This document shows, one piece after another, positions 24,324 through 34,646 of a stretch of DNA of 64,000 nucleotides. The stretch spans positions 1,284,020-1,348,019 of the forward strand of contig NZ_CP016777.1 in the NCBI RefSeq assembly GCF_002288225.1, given 5' to 3'. A model generated the notes under the pieces. That model did no database searches and had not been told where the DNA came from. It worked only from the letters and a program-made list of their open reading frames with translations. This stretch comes from Candidatus Planktophila dulcis. GTDB taxonomy: Bacteria > Actinomycetota > Actinomycetes > Nanopelagicales > Nanopelagicaceae. Every line of letters starts with the position of its first letter. The first letter of the stretch is position 1. Both the position numbers and the translations under genes were made by a program.

Positions 24324-25724
24324 ATGTTTGAATTTCTTGCAGTAGATCTTGGTGCAACCAGTGGTCGAGTCGCTATAGGACGGGTTGGTAGCGATTCGAT
24401 CTCACTGGATGTTGTGCACCGTTTCCTGCATGAAGTTCTTCCTCAAGAAGATGGTTCCCTCTTATGGGATTGGGATTTGATTCTCACTGAAGTTCTCACA
24501 GGTCTTAAAGAGGCAATTAAGACATCAGATCCAATAAGCCTTGCAGTTGATTCATGGGCAGTTGATTACGGCTTTATCAGCCCCACACACCAGTATTTGC
24601 CCCCTGTTCACGCCTATCGCGATCCTCGCAATGAGATTGCCTATCAAGAGCTCTCAAAGAAAATTGGCAAAGAGCGAATCTATTCAACAACTGGGATTCA
24701 ATTTCTTCCCTTCAATACGATCTATCAGCTCTATGCAGCGCGCAATCTTCCTGAATACACAAAGGCTGCAAAGTTTTTAATGCTTCCTGATCTTGTTAAC
24801 TTTCTCTTCACTCAGAAACTTTCTACCGAAGTCACTAATGCATCAAGCACACAAGCGCTGAATACTCGCACCCGAGAGTGGGATCGTGAATTAATCAAGC
24901 TTGCAGGTATCCGCGATGATCTCTTCACCGACCTTCACGAACCGGGCACTTTGATTGGCGTTGTCCACGGATTCGATGAACTTGATGGAATCAATGTCGT
25001 TGCAACGGCATCACATGACACAGCAGCTGCCATTGCTGGTGTTCCTTTCGGTAATCGATTGACCGAGGCATATATTTCAAGTGGCACGTGGTCACTCGTT
25101 GGCGTTGAACTTGATGCACCTGTGTTAACTCCTGAAGCATTTGCTGCCAATGTCACTAATGAATTAGGTGCTGATGGAACTGTGCGCGCGCTCAAGAATG
25201 TCACCGGAATGTGGATACTGGAAGAGTGCCGTCGCACCTGGCACCTTGAAGGTCGCGATTATGAAATGCCTGAACTCCTAACACTTGCATCCGCAGCTAA
25301 ATCTTTCACAACTCTTATTGACCCTAATGATCCACTCTTTGCACCCCCTGGTGGGATGCCGCAACGAATTCGCGCTTACTGTGTGGAGCGCGGATTGACT
25401 CCACCTCAAACAGATGGCGAATATGCAATCTGTATTCTCAACAGCTTGGCTCATGCATATAAGAAGACTCTCGCTGAAATTTCTGCAGTCACAGGTCGCA
25501 CCATCGAAGTGATTCACATCTTGGGTGGTGGCTCTCAGAATGATCTACTCAATCAACTCACTGCAGACATCTGCGGGATGACTGTAAAGACAGGGCCAGT
25601 TGAGGCAACTCTCTTTGGAAATATCGCCGTCCAGGCTATCTCTGCAGGGGTTGTGGCCAATCTGACCCAGGCCCGTGCACTAATCGCAAAATCCTTTACT
25701 TCAAAGGTCTTTCAGCCCGCTTAA
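24324..25724 (+). CDS. rhaB: rhamnulokinase
   Basis: Phosphorylates L-rhamnulose at O1 using ATP. 466-aa FGGY/RhaB-type sugar kinase: N-terminal phosphate loop DLGATSGRVAIGRVG (8-22), substrate region DSWAVDYG, second-domain YISSGTWSLVGVE and ATP-binding HILGGGSQNDLLNQ near the end. Starts 6 bp after the aldolase gene, so it is the last clear member of the catabolic operon. It acts before the aldolase in the pathway although encoded after it. Confidence 0.95.
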   Translation: MFEFLAVDLGATSGRVAIGRVGSDSISLDVVHRFLHEVLPQEDGSLLWDWDLILTEVLTGLKEAIKTSDPISLAVDSWAVDYGFISPTHQYLPPVHAYRDPRNEIAYQELSKKIGKERIYSTTGIQFLPFNTIYQLYAARNLPEYTKAAKFLMLPDLVNFLFTQKLSTEVTNASSTQALNTRTREWDRELIKLAGIRDDLFTDLHEPGTLIGVVHGFDELDGINVVATASHDTAAAIAGVPFGNRLTEAYISSGTWSLVGVELDAPVLTPEAFAANVTNELGADGTVRALKNVTGMWILEECRRTWHLEGRDYEMPELLTLASAAKSFTTLIDPNDPLFAPPGGMPQRIRAYCVERGLTPPQTDGEYAICILNSLAHAYKKTLAEISAVTGRTIEVIHILGGGSQNDLLNQLTADICGMTVKTGPVEATLFGNIAVQAISAGVVANLTQARALIAKSFTSKVFQPA

Positions 25725-25728
25725 CGAT

Positions 25729-25734
25729 TACTCT
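25729..25734 (+). promoter_or_regulatory. -10 box, leaderless-type (Fe-S oxidoreductase)
   Basis: TACTCT, 7 nt before the ATG at 25742. No Shine-Dalgarno. Indicates that this gene has its own promoter and is not only a rider on the rhamnose operon. Confidence 0.6.
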
Positions 25735-25741
25735 AGCGTTC

Positions 25742-27781
25742 ATGAAGTTAGCGCTTGCAAGCATCTCCTATCTCATCACTGTATTTGCATTAGTCCTGCT
25801 TGCAATTCGAGTTCGCCAACTCATCGCTATCTATAAGAAGCAGCAACCTGACCCAACTCGCAGCAACGATAAATCTGCGCGCTTTAAGAACATGCTCAAA
25901 GAAGTTCTGGGTCACACCAAGATGCTTAACTTCACTGGGACTGGAATTGCACACTGGTTTGTGATGATTGGTTTCGGAGCACTCTTTGGAACTCTTGTCA
26001 CTGCATATGGTCAAGTAATCAACCCAGAATTCGCACTTCCCATCATTGGTCACTTCGTGGGTTATGAACTCTTTGCAGAAGTCATTGCAGCCCTGACTGG
26101 TATCAGCATTGTTACCCTCATTGGAATTCGCCAAGTAACTCGCTTTAGAATGCTCAATCGCTTTAGTGGTTCTGGAATGGGTAAGGCGTATTACGTTGAA
26201 GCAACGATCTTGGCTGTTGTCTTCTGTGTTATTGCACTGCGTGGGTTAGAAGGTGCACTGGCTGGTGAAACGAGTTGGAACTGGCATTACGCAATCTCTT
26301 GGCCTGCAGTTGCGGCATTTGACTCAATGTCCACTGCATCCATTGAAAGTGCGATTGTTATCGTTGCAACGCTCAAGATTGTTGTGTCGATGGCTTGGTT
26401 TATTGTCATTGCATCCAATCTCACCATGGGTATTGCATGGCACCGCTTCTTAGCCTTCTTTAACATCTACTACAAGCGCAATATTGATAAGCCAGCACTC
26501 GGTGCACTGCCTGAAATGCTTTCCAAGGGCAAGCCTGTTAACTTCGAAGACCCTGCAGAAGATGATGTCTTCGGTCTTGGCACACGTGGAGATATCTCCT
26601 GGAAGGGCTTGCTGGATATGACCAGCTGTACTGAGTGCGGCCGGTGCCAATCTCAGTGCCCTGCTTGGCACACCGATAAGCCTCTCTCTCCCAAGCTTCT
26701 CATTATGGCAATGCGCGATCACGCAATGGCAAAGGTTGTTGAGACTGAGAATTTGGTGGGTGAGAACGCACCCATTGATCTTGATGTCCTCTGGTCCTGC
26801 ACATCATGTGGCGCATGCGTTGAAGAGTGCCCAGTAGATATTGAACACGTTGATCACATCGTGAATATGCGCCGCTTTCAAGTACTTGTTGAATCTGAAT
26901 TTCCGACAGAGCTTGGTGGGACATTTCGTAATCTTGAAAAAGCAGGCAACCCATGGGGTGCTAATAAGCAAGATCGCGAAGGATGGATTGCAGAGTGTGA
27001 CTTCCCTGTTCGTGTTGTCAGTGGCGAACTGCCTGAGGAAGTTGAATACTTATTCTGGGTTGGATGCGCTGGCGCATATGAAGAGCGTGCAAAGAAGACA
27101 ACAAAGGCAGTTGCTGAACTTCTCCATATGGCTGGTGTGAACTTCGCAGTTCTAGGAAAGCGCGAGACCTGCACAGGAGATCCTGCACGCCGTTCCGGAA
27201 ATGAATTCCTCTACCAAATTCTTTCGCAAGAAAATATTGCAACATTTAATGAAACTTTCGGTGATCGCCCTAAGGGGAAGAAGAAAGTTGTTGTTACCTG
27301 TCCTCACTGCTTCACAACCATCGGTCGCGATTATGCACAAAGTGGTTTTGAACTTGAAATGTTGCACCACACACAACTTCTCAATACTTTGATTAAAGAA
27401 GGACGCCTGAAGCCAAGCCCACATAAGTCAGATAAGAAGCTGACCTATCACGATCCTTGTTACCTCGGTCGTCATAATCAAATTTATGCACCACCACGCG
27501 AACTGCTTGAAGCAAGTGGTTGCGATGTGGAAGAGATGCCACGTAATAAGGAACGCTCATTCTGTTGCGGTGGCGGTGGCGGTCGCATGTGGATGGAAGA
27601 GAAGATTGGTACTCGCATTAACCTCAACCGCGTTGATGAAGCAATTGACACAGGAGCGCAAGAAGTTGCTGTTGCATGTCCGTTCTGTCGCATCATGGTT
27701 GGCGATGGAATGGTTGCTCGTCAATCAGATGTTGAAGTACTCGATGTTGCGCAGATTTTGCTTAGGAACGTGAAGAGCTAA
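25742..27781 (+). CDS. membrane iron-sulfur oxidoreductase (heterodisulfide reductase-related, Rv0338c-like)
   Basis: 679-aa redox protein whose donor and acceptor are unknown. The N-terminal ~240 residues hold about six hydrophobic helices with His pairs, resembling a NarI-type haem b domain. Two ferredoxin-type clusters follow (Cys296/299/302/306 and Cys353/356/359/363). Two CCG-type cysteine domains complete it, seen as CPHCFTTIGRDY, YHDPCYLGRHN, SFCCGGGGGRMW and ACPFCRIMVGD. This resembles the actinobacterial Rv0338c-type proteins, GlpC and HdrB/D. It could pass electrons from a dehydrogenase such as the LldD-like enzyme to quinone, but that link is guesswork from proximity. Its 3' end overlaps the convergent rhomboid gene by 20 bp. 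Confidence 0.85.
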   Translation: MKLALASISYLITVFALVLLAIRVRQLIAIYKKQQPDPTRSNDKSARFKNMLKEVLGHTKMLNFTGTGIAHWFVMIGFGALFGTLVTAYGQVINPEFALPIIGHFVGYELFAEVIAALTGISIVTLIGIRQVTRFRMLNRFSGSGMGKAYYVEATILAVVFCVIALRGLEGALAGETSWNWHYAISWPAVAAFDSMSTASIESAIVIVATLKIVVSMAWFIVIASNLTMGIAWHRFLAFFNIYYKRNIDKPALGALPEMLSKGKPVNFEDPAEDDVFGLGTRGDISWKGLLDMTSCTECGRCQSQCPAWHTDKPLSPKLLIMAMRDHAMAKVVETENLVGENAPIDLDVLWSCTSCGACVEECPVDIEHVDHIVNMRRFQVLVESEFPTELGGTFRNLEKAGNPWGANKQDREGWIAECDFPVRVVSGELPEEVEYLFWVGCAGAYEERAKKTTKAVAELLHMAGVNFAVLGKRETCTGDPARRSGNEFLYQILSQENIATFNETFGDRPKGKKKVVVTCPHCFTTIGRDYAQSGFELEMLHHTQLLNTLIKEGRLKPSPHKSDKKLTYHDPCYLGRHNQIYAPPRELLEASGCDVEEMPRNKERSFCCGGGGGRMWMEEKIGTRINLNRVDEAIDTGAQEVAVACPFCRIMVGDGMVARQSDVEVLDVAQILLRNVKS

Positions 27782-28322
27782 GCAAGACCTTTGTAACCGC
27801 AAGGCCAGCAATAAGTCCGCCAAGGTGTGCGCGCCAATCAACTCCACCGATAGTAAAGCCCAGAACAAAGTTAAGTCCGATGATGACAAGGGTGCTCTTG
27901 ACTTCTGCGCCAATTCTTCTCCCAATAATTATCCAGGAGCCAAAGAGGCCAAAGACAGCTCCTGATGCTCCGATGGAGTAACCGCTATAGCCAAGAAACA
28001 TTGCAGAGGCGATAGATCCACCGATGAGGGATGCAAAGAAGATGATCAGAAACTTGCTTCGTCCAAGGAGCGTTTCAATGGGAGTGCCGAGTGAATGCAG
28101 CGCAAGCATGTTAAAAGCCAAGTGAATCGGAATTGTGCTTGAGTTATCGTGAATTAATGCGACGGTAACTAGTCGATACCACTGATTTGTTACTTGAAGT
28201 AGATCGATTCCATAGAGTGCAAATGTTCCAATAATCCCTGAATCAACGAGTTCCCAGAGATAAAAGGCGCAGATAACAGTGATCAGCGTTAGGACTGCTG
28301 ATCGCTGCTTCATGCGTGGCAT
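27762..28322 (-). CDS. rhomboid-family intramembrane serine protease
   Basis: 186 aa, about six transmembrane helices. Catalytic Ser lies in GASGAVFGLFG (near residue 120) and the paired His in DWRAHLGGLIAG (near residue 165). The conserved HLAFNMLALHSLG of the early helices is also present. Likely cleaves membrane proteins within the bilayer; substrate unknown. ATG (or a second ATG three codons later) lies 3 bp after the cyclophilin stop, so the two are cotranscribed. It overlaps the convergent Fe-S gene by 20 bp. Confidence 0.88.
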   Translation of the reverse strand: MPRMKQRSAVLTLITVICAFYLWELVDSGIIGTFALYGIDLLQVTNQWYRLVTVALIHDNSSTIPIHLAFNMLALHSLGTPIETLLGRSKFLIIFFASLIGGSIASAMFLGYSGYSIGASGAVFGLFGSWIIIGRRIGAEVKSTLVIIGLNFVLGFTIGGVDWRAHLGGLIAGLAVTKVLLSSSRS

Positions 28323-28325
28323 TAA

Positions 28326-28838
28326 TTAAGCGATAGTGACGCTATTGATAACAACTGGTGTCACAGGCTTATCTTGCGCACCTGTTGGTGTTGCACCAAT
28401 CTTGTCGACGACAGCTTGTGATGCAGCATCTTTTACTTCACCGAAGATTGTGTGCTTGCGGTTGAGCCATGTTGTTGGAGCGACAGTGATGAAGAACTGT
28501 GAACCATTTGTTCCAGGTCCTGAATTAGCCATTGCAAGGATGTATGGGCGATCAAATTGAAGTTCTCCGTGGAATTCATCTGCGAACTGGTAACCTGGTC
28601 CGCCGAATCCCTGACCAAGTGGATCTCCACCTTGAAGCATGAAGCCTGCGATGACGCGGTGAAAGATTGTTCCGTCATAGAGCTTCTCTGTTGACTTCTT
28701 ACCTGTGCGTGGATCAGTCCACTCTTTAGCTCCTGTTGCAAGACCGACAAAGTTTTCTACAGTCTTAGGTGCGTGGTTAGGAAAGAGCTCGATGACGATA
28801 TCGCCAAGAGATGTGTGCAGAGTTGCTGTTGATGACAT
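28326..28838 (-). CDS. ppiA: peptidyl-prolyl cis-trans isomerase, cyclophilin type
   Basis: Cytosolic proline isomerase and folding helper, 170 aa with no signal peptide. Cyclophilin core: FHRVIAGFMLQGGDPLGQG, the active-site Arg in FHR, GPGTNGSQFFIT, and WLNRKHTIFGEV. ATG with GGAAA upstream. In mycobacteria ppiA also follows gyrA-ileT-alaT, so the position supports orthology with Rv0009. Confidence 0.95.
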   Translation of the reverse strand: MSSTATLHTSLGDIVIELFPNHAPKTVENFVGLATGAKEWTDPRTGKKSTEKLYDGTIFHRVIAGFMLQGGDPLGQGFGGPGYQFADEFHGELQFDRPYILAMANSGPGTNGSQFFITVAPTTWLNRKHTIFGEVKDAASQAVVDKIGATPTGAQDKPVTPVVINSVTIA

Positions 28839-28864
28839 GTGATTTCCAATCGCTGCTTGATAGT

Positions 28865-28886
28865 AAAAAACCCACCATAAGGTGGG
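28865..28886 (-). terminator. intrinsic terminator after tRNA-Ala
   Basis: Minus strand CCCACC-TTAT-GGTGGG followed by six T residues, starting 8 bp beyond the tRNA-Ala 3' end. It ends the gyrA/tRNA transcription unit before ppiA. Confidence 0.85.
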
Positions 28887-28893
28887 CTTCTTG

Positions 28894-28966
28894 TGGAGAC
28901 CAGGGGAATCGAACCCCTAACCTCTGCCTTGCAAAGGCAGCGCTCTACCAATTGAGCTAGGTCCCC
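28894..28966 (-). tRNA. alaT: tRNA-Ala(UGC)
   Basis: 73-nt tRNA on the minus strand: acceptor GGGGACC/GGTCTCC, D-arm GCTC...GAGC, anticodon stem CTGCC/GGCAG with anticodon TGC, T-arm AGGGG-TTCGATT-CCCCT, discriminator A, no encoded CCA. Pairs with the tRNA-Ile 13 bp upstream; the gyrA-ileT-alaT order is ancestral in Actinobacteria. Confidence 0.97.
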
Positions 28967-28979
28967 GTATTAGAACGGG

Positions 28980-29054
28980 TGGGCCCAGGTGGACTTGAAC
29001 CACCGACCTCTTCCTTATCAGGGAAGCGCTCTAACCAGGCTGAGCTATGGGCCC
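28980..29054 (-). tRNA. ileT: tRNA-Ile(GAU)
   Basis: 75-nt tRNA on the minus strand: acceptor GGGCCCA/TGGGCCC, D-arm GCTC...GAGC, anticodon stem CTTCC/GGAAG with anticodon GAT, T-arm GGTGG-TTCAAGT-CCACC, discriminator A, no encoded CCA. Confidence 0.97.
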
Positions 29055-29150
29055 GCAAACGAACTTTCGAACGTGAGCAGAAGCGCAAGGTTACTTGAAA
29101 TTCATCAAGGAGCCAAAACGGCTAAGCCATAACTACAGGCGTGAACCCTA

Positions 29151-31648
29151 CTACTTTTGCGGAGAAATCTCATCTTCGCTGTTGCAGGTCACAGATAACA
29201 GGGTGGCACCTTCATCGAGGTTGACCAGGCGAACGCCCATTGAGTCACGCCCAGTTTGGCGCACTTCAGCAGCTGGGGTGCGCATCACGGTTCCAGCAGA
29301 TGTGATCGCCAGAATTTCATCGCTATCGACTAATACCAATGCTGAGACAAGTGTTCCGCGAGAACCTTCATCAATCTTTGCAGCCTTGATTCCAATTCCA
29401 CCGCGACCTTGTAAACGATATTCATCAATTGGAGTCTTCTTGCCATAACCACCATCGGTGGCTGTAAAGACAAATGCACCCACAGATGTTTGCGCATCTA
29501 CTCGTGACATGGTGAGAAGTTGATCTCCTGCGCGGAACTTCATTCCAATCACACCTGATGTTGATCGACCCATTGAACGAAGTGATTCATCATCTGTTGT
29601 AAAGCGCAGTGACATCGCCTTCTTTGAAACCAGTAGCAACTCATCGCCGTTGCGAACGAGGGATGCTGAGACAACTTCATCTCCAGGCTTAAGTGAAATT
29701 GCAATCAATCCACCTGTGCGAGGTGAGTCATACTCAGAAAGCGGAGTCTTCTTCACAAGACCATTCTTTGTTGCAAGAACTAAGAATGGTGCTGCGTTGT
29801 AATCCTTAAATGAAAGTACTTGTGCAATCTGCTCATCAGGCTTAAATGCCATCAAGTTAGCAACGTGCTGACCGCGGGCATCGCGACCTGCATCCGGCAA
29901 CTCATGCACCTTGGCGCGATAGACGCGACCTTGGTTGGTGAAAAAAAGTAGCCAGTCGTGAGTAGAGGCAACGAAGAAGTGATCGACAACGTCATCTTGC
30001 TTAAGAGCTGCACCCTTCACGCCACGACCACCGCGACGCTGTGATTTATAGAGATCAGCGCTGGTGCGCTTTGAGTATCCACCACGAGTAATGGTGACAA
30101 CAGCATCGTGATCTGGAATTAGATCTTCTGCAGAGAAATCACCTTCGCTTGCAACAAGCTGTGTGCGGCGCTCATCGCCATACTTTGCGATCAAATCTGA
30201 AAGCTCTGTCTTGATAATTTCGCGCTGTTTAGCCTCTGATGCCAAGATTGCATTGAGCTCGATGATGTCAGCCATCAAACCTTCATACTCATCATTGATC
30301 TTCTGGCGCTCAAGTGCTGCAATACGACGCAGCTGCATATCCAAAATTGCATTTGCTTGAATCTCATCAACATCAAGGAGCTTCATCAAACCTGTGCGGG
30401 CTTCCTCCGGTGTCTTTGATGCACGGATAAGTGCAATCACAGCATCGAGTGCATCGAGCGCCTTGAGGTAACCCTTAAGAATGTGTGCGCGCTTTTCTTT
30501 CTCAACCAAGCGGAACTTGGTGCGACGGACAATAACTTCAACTTGGTGCTCGATGTAGTACTTGATGAATTCATCAAGGCGCAGTGTGCGAGGAACGCCA
30601 TCGACGAGTGCCAACATATTGGCACCGAATGTGTCCTGAAGCTGTGTCTGCTTATAAAGATTGTTAAGGATGACCTTAGGAATTGCAGATGATTGAAGAA
30701 CAATGACAAGGCGCTGGCCTAAACGCTCATTACCTTCATCGCGCACATCAGCGATGCCCTTGATCTTGCCATCTTTGACGAGCTCGGCAATCTTCAAAGC
30801 TAAATTATCTGGGTTAACTTGGTATGGAAGTTCAGTGACAACAAGACATGTGCGCTTATTGATCTCTTCAACATTGACCACTGCGCGCATCGTGACTGAA
30901 CCACGACCTGTGCGATATGCATCTTCGATTCCACCACGGCCAACAATGAGCGCCTTTGTAGGGAAATCTGGGCCTTTAACGATGGTGAGCATGTGGTTGA
31001 GAAGATCAGGGGCTGCCATATCAGGATGTTCGAGCGCGTAGATGACTGCTTCACCGATTTCGCGAAGGTTATGTGGCGGAATATTTGTCGCCATACCCAC
31101 TGCAATACCTGCAGAGCCGTTGACGAGAAGGTTAGGAAAACGTGATGGCAATACATCTGGCTCTTGTGAGCGACCGTCATAGTTAGGTGAGAAGTTGACG
31201 GTATCTTCATCGATATCGCGCATCATCTCCATCGCGATCGGCGCAAGACGCGCTTCTGTATAACGCATTGCAGCAGCTGGATCGTTACCAGGTGAGCCGA
31301 AGTTTCCATTTCCATCTACTAATGGATAGCGAAGAGACCACGGCTGGGCTAATCGAACAACGGTGTCATAGATCGCGGTGTCACCATGAGGGTGGTAATT
31401 ACCCATGACGTCACCGACGATGCGAGAAGATTTGTAATAACCCTTATCTGGGCGATAGCCAGCGTCATACATTGCATATAAAACACGGCGGTGCACAGGC
31501 TTAAGACCGTCACGAACATCGGGAAGTGCGCGACCGACAATAACTGACATCGCATAGTCGAGGTAGCTTCGCGCCATTTCAACTTGAAGGTCAACTTTTT
31601 CGATGCGATCGAAAGTTACCTCTTCCGGTGTTGTCTCATCAATAGCCA

Positions 31649-31649
<1 letters not shown>
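29151..31649 (-). CDS. gyrA: DNA gyrase subunit A
   Basis: Breakage-reunion subunit of gyrase, 832 aa, full length. The N-terminal domain has [10 protein letters not shown] with Thr at the position of E. coli Ser83 (a quinolone-sensitive type of residue; Mtb has Ala) and [12 protein letters not shown] with the catalytic Tyr. The C-terminal DNA-wrapping pinwheel carries the GyrA box QRRGGRG. Start overlaps the gyrB stop by one base (TAATG type). Ends 96 bp before tRNA-Ile, with no convincing terminator in between. Confidence 0.98.
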
Positions 31650-33679
<2,030 letters not shown>

Positions 33680-33829
33680 TCAAATCCTATCGCTAAATGG
33701 AAAGTCAAATAACCCTGAAAAGCCTTAGGAGTGGGAAATACCGCGCGAAGAGCAGCAGGGTGAGGGTTCCCATTAAAAAGTTGTAGAAATACCGTCTCTC
33801 CACAAGCTTTATCCCCATTGTGTATGAAG

Positions 33830-33843
33830 TTACATCAATGTAA
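33830..33843. repeat. palindrome upstream of PhoP-like regulator
   Basis: TTACAT-CA-ATGTAA, perfect 6-bp arms, 70 bp ahead of the response regulator start within the 293-bp gyrB/regulator gap. It could be an operator for the regulator itself or another factor. Apart from this site and a lone near-match DnaA box (TTATCCCCA at 33809-33817), I see nothing else in that gap. Confidence 0.4.
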
Positions 33844-33912
33844 TTCAGCGTGTGCAGTCACTGAGTAACATCGCACGATTCTCAGCAAAGACTCAGGTTG
33901 TAAGAGGATGGT

Positions 33913-34641
33913 GTGGCCATGGCAACTAAAGAAGTGAGTGAATCAAAGGGTCAGCGCATCCTCGTCGTCGATGACGAATCAAGCATCAGCGATCTCATCG
34001 CAACAAGTTTGAAATTTGTTGGTTTCGATGTGCGCACAGCTGCAACAGGATCACAAGCGTTAACAATTGCTGAAGAATTTAAACCCCACGCAATGATTCT
34101 CGATGTCATGTTGCCTGACCTTGATGGATTTGAAGTCTGTCGCCAGATTCGCAATGAAGGAATTGAAGTAGGCGTTCTCTTTCTCTCTGCCAAAGATGAG
34201 ATGAAAGATAAAGTACAAGGCTTAACTATTGGCGGCGATGATTACATGACCAAGCCATTTAGCCTTGAGGAACTTGTCGCACGACTTCGCGCACTCCTTC
34301 GTCGCATCGGTGTTACTGAGCAGAAAATGGATGAAGAGAGGATTCGCTTTGCAGATCTTGAGCTCAATGAAGCAACACACGAAGTTCATCGCGCAGGGCA
34401 CTTACTCGAAGTATCCCCCACTGAATTTACTCTCCTTCGATACATGCTCATCAATGCAGATCGCGTAGTAAGTAAGGCACAGATTTTGGATCATGTTTGG
34501 GACTATGACTTTGGCGGCGATGCTGGAATCGTTGAAACCTATATCTCCTACCTTCGCAAGAAGATTGATATCTATGAACCAGCACTCATTCACACTGTGC
34601 GCGGTGTTGGCTATCGACTTAGATTGCCTGCAGCTAAGTAG
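33913..34641 (+). CDS. OmpR-family response regulator (PhoP-like)
   Basis: Two-component DNA-binding regulator, 242 aa. The receiver domain has the acidic VVDDESS pair, the phosphoacceptor Asp in MILDVMLPDLDG and the Lys in MTKPFSLEELVARLR. The C-terminal winged helix includes LEVSPTEFTLLRYML, ILDHVWDYDFGGD and VRGVGYRLR. The DNA-binding part is strikingly close to mycobacterial PhoP (FADLELNE-THEV, WDYDFGGD). Start GTG with GAGG 5 nt upstream; an ATG two codons later is possible. Followed after 5 bp by its kinase. Divergent from gyrB. Confidence 0.92.
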   Translation: MAMATKEVSESKGQRILVVDDESSISDLIATSLKFVGFDVRTAATGSQALTIAEEFKPHAMILDVMLPDLDGFEVCRQIRNEGIEVGVLFLSAKDEMKDKVQGLTIGGDDYMTKPFSLEELVARLRALLRRIGVTEQKMDEERIRFADLELNEATHEVHRAGHLLEVSPTEFTLLRYMLINADRVVSKAQILDHVWDYDFGGDAGIVETYISYLRKKIDIYEPALIHTVRGVGYRLRLPAAK

Positions 34642-34646
34642 ATTCA

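Noticed and set aside
11078..27781. Mobile element as carrier of the rhamnose island
   Set aside because: No transposase, integrase, terminal repeats or att-like duplication found at the edges; codon and base use look like the surroundings by eye.
33809..33817. Lone DnaA-box-like TTATCCCCA near gyrB
   Set aside because: A single one-mismatch 9-mer is expected by chance in a window of this size.
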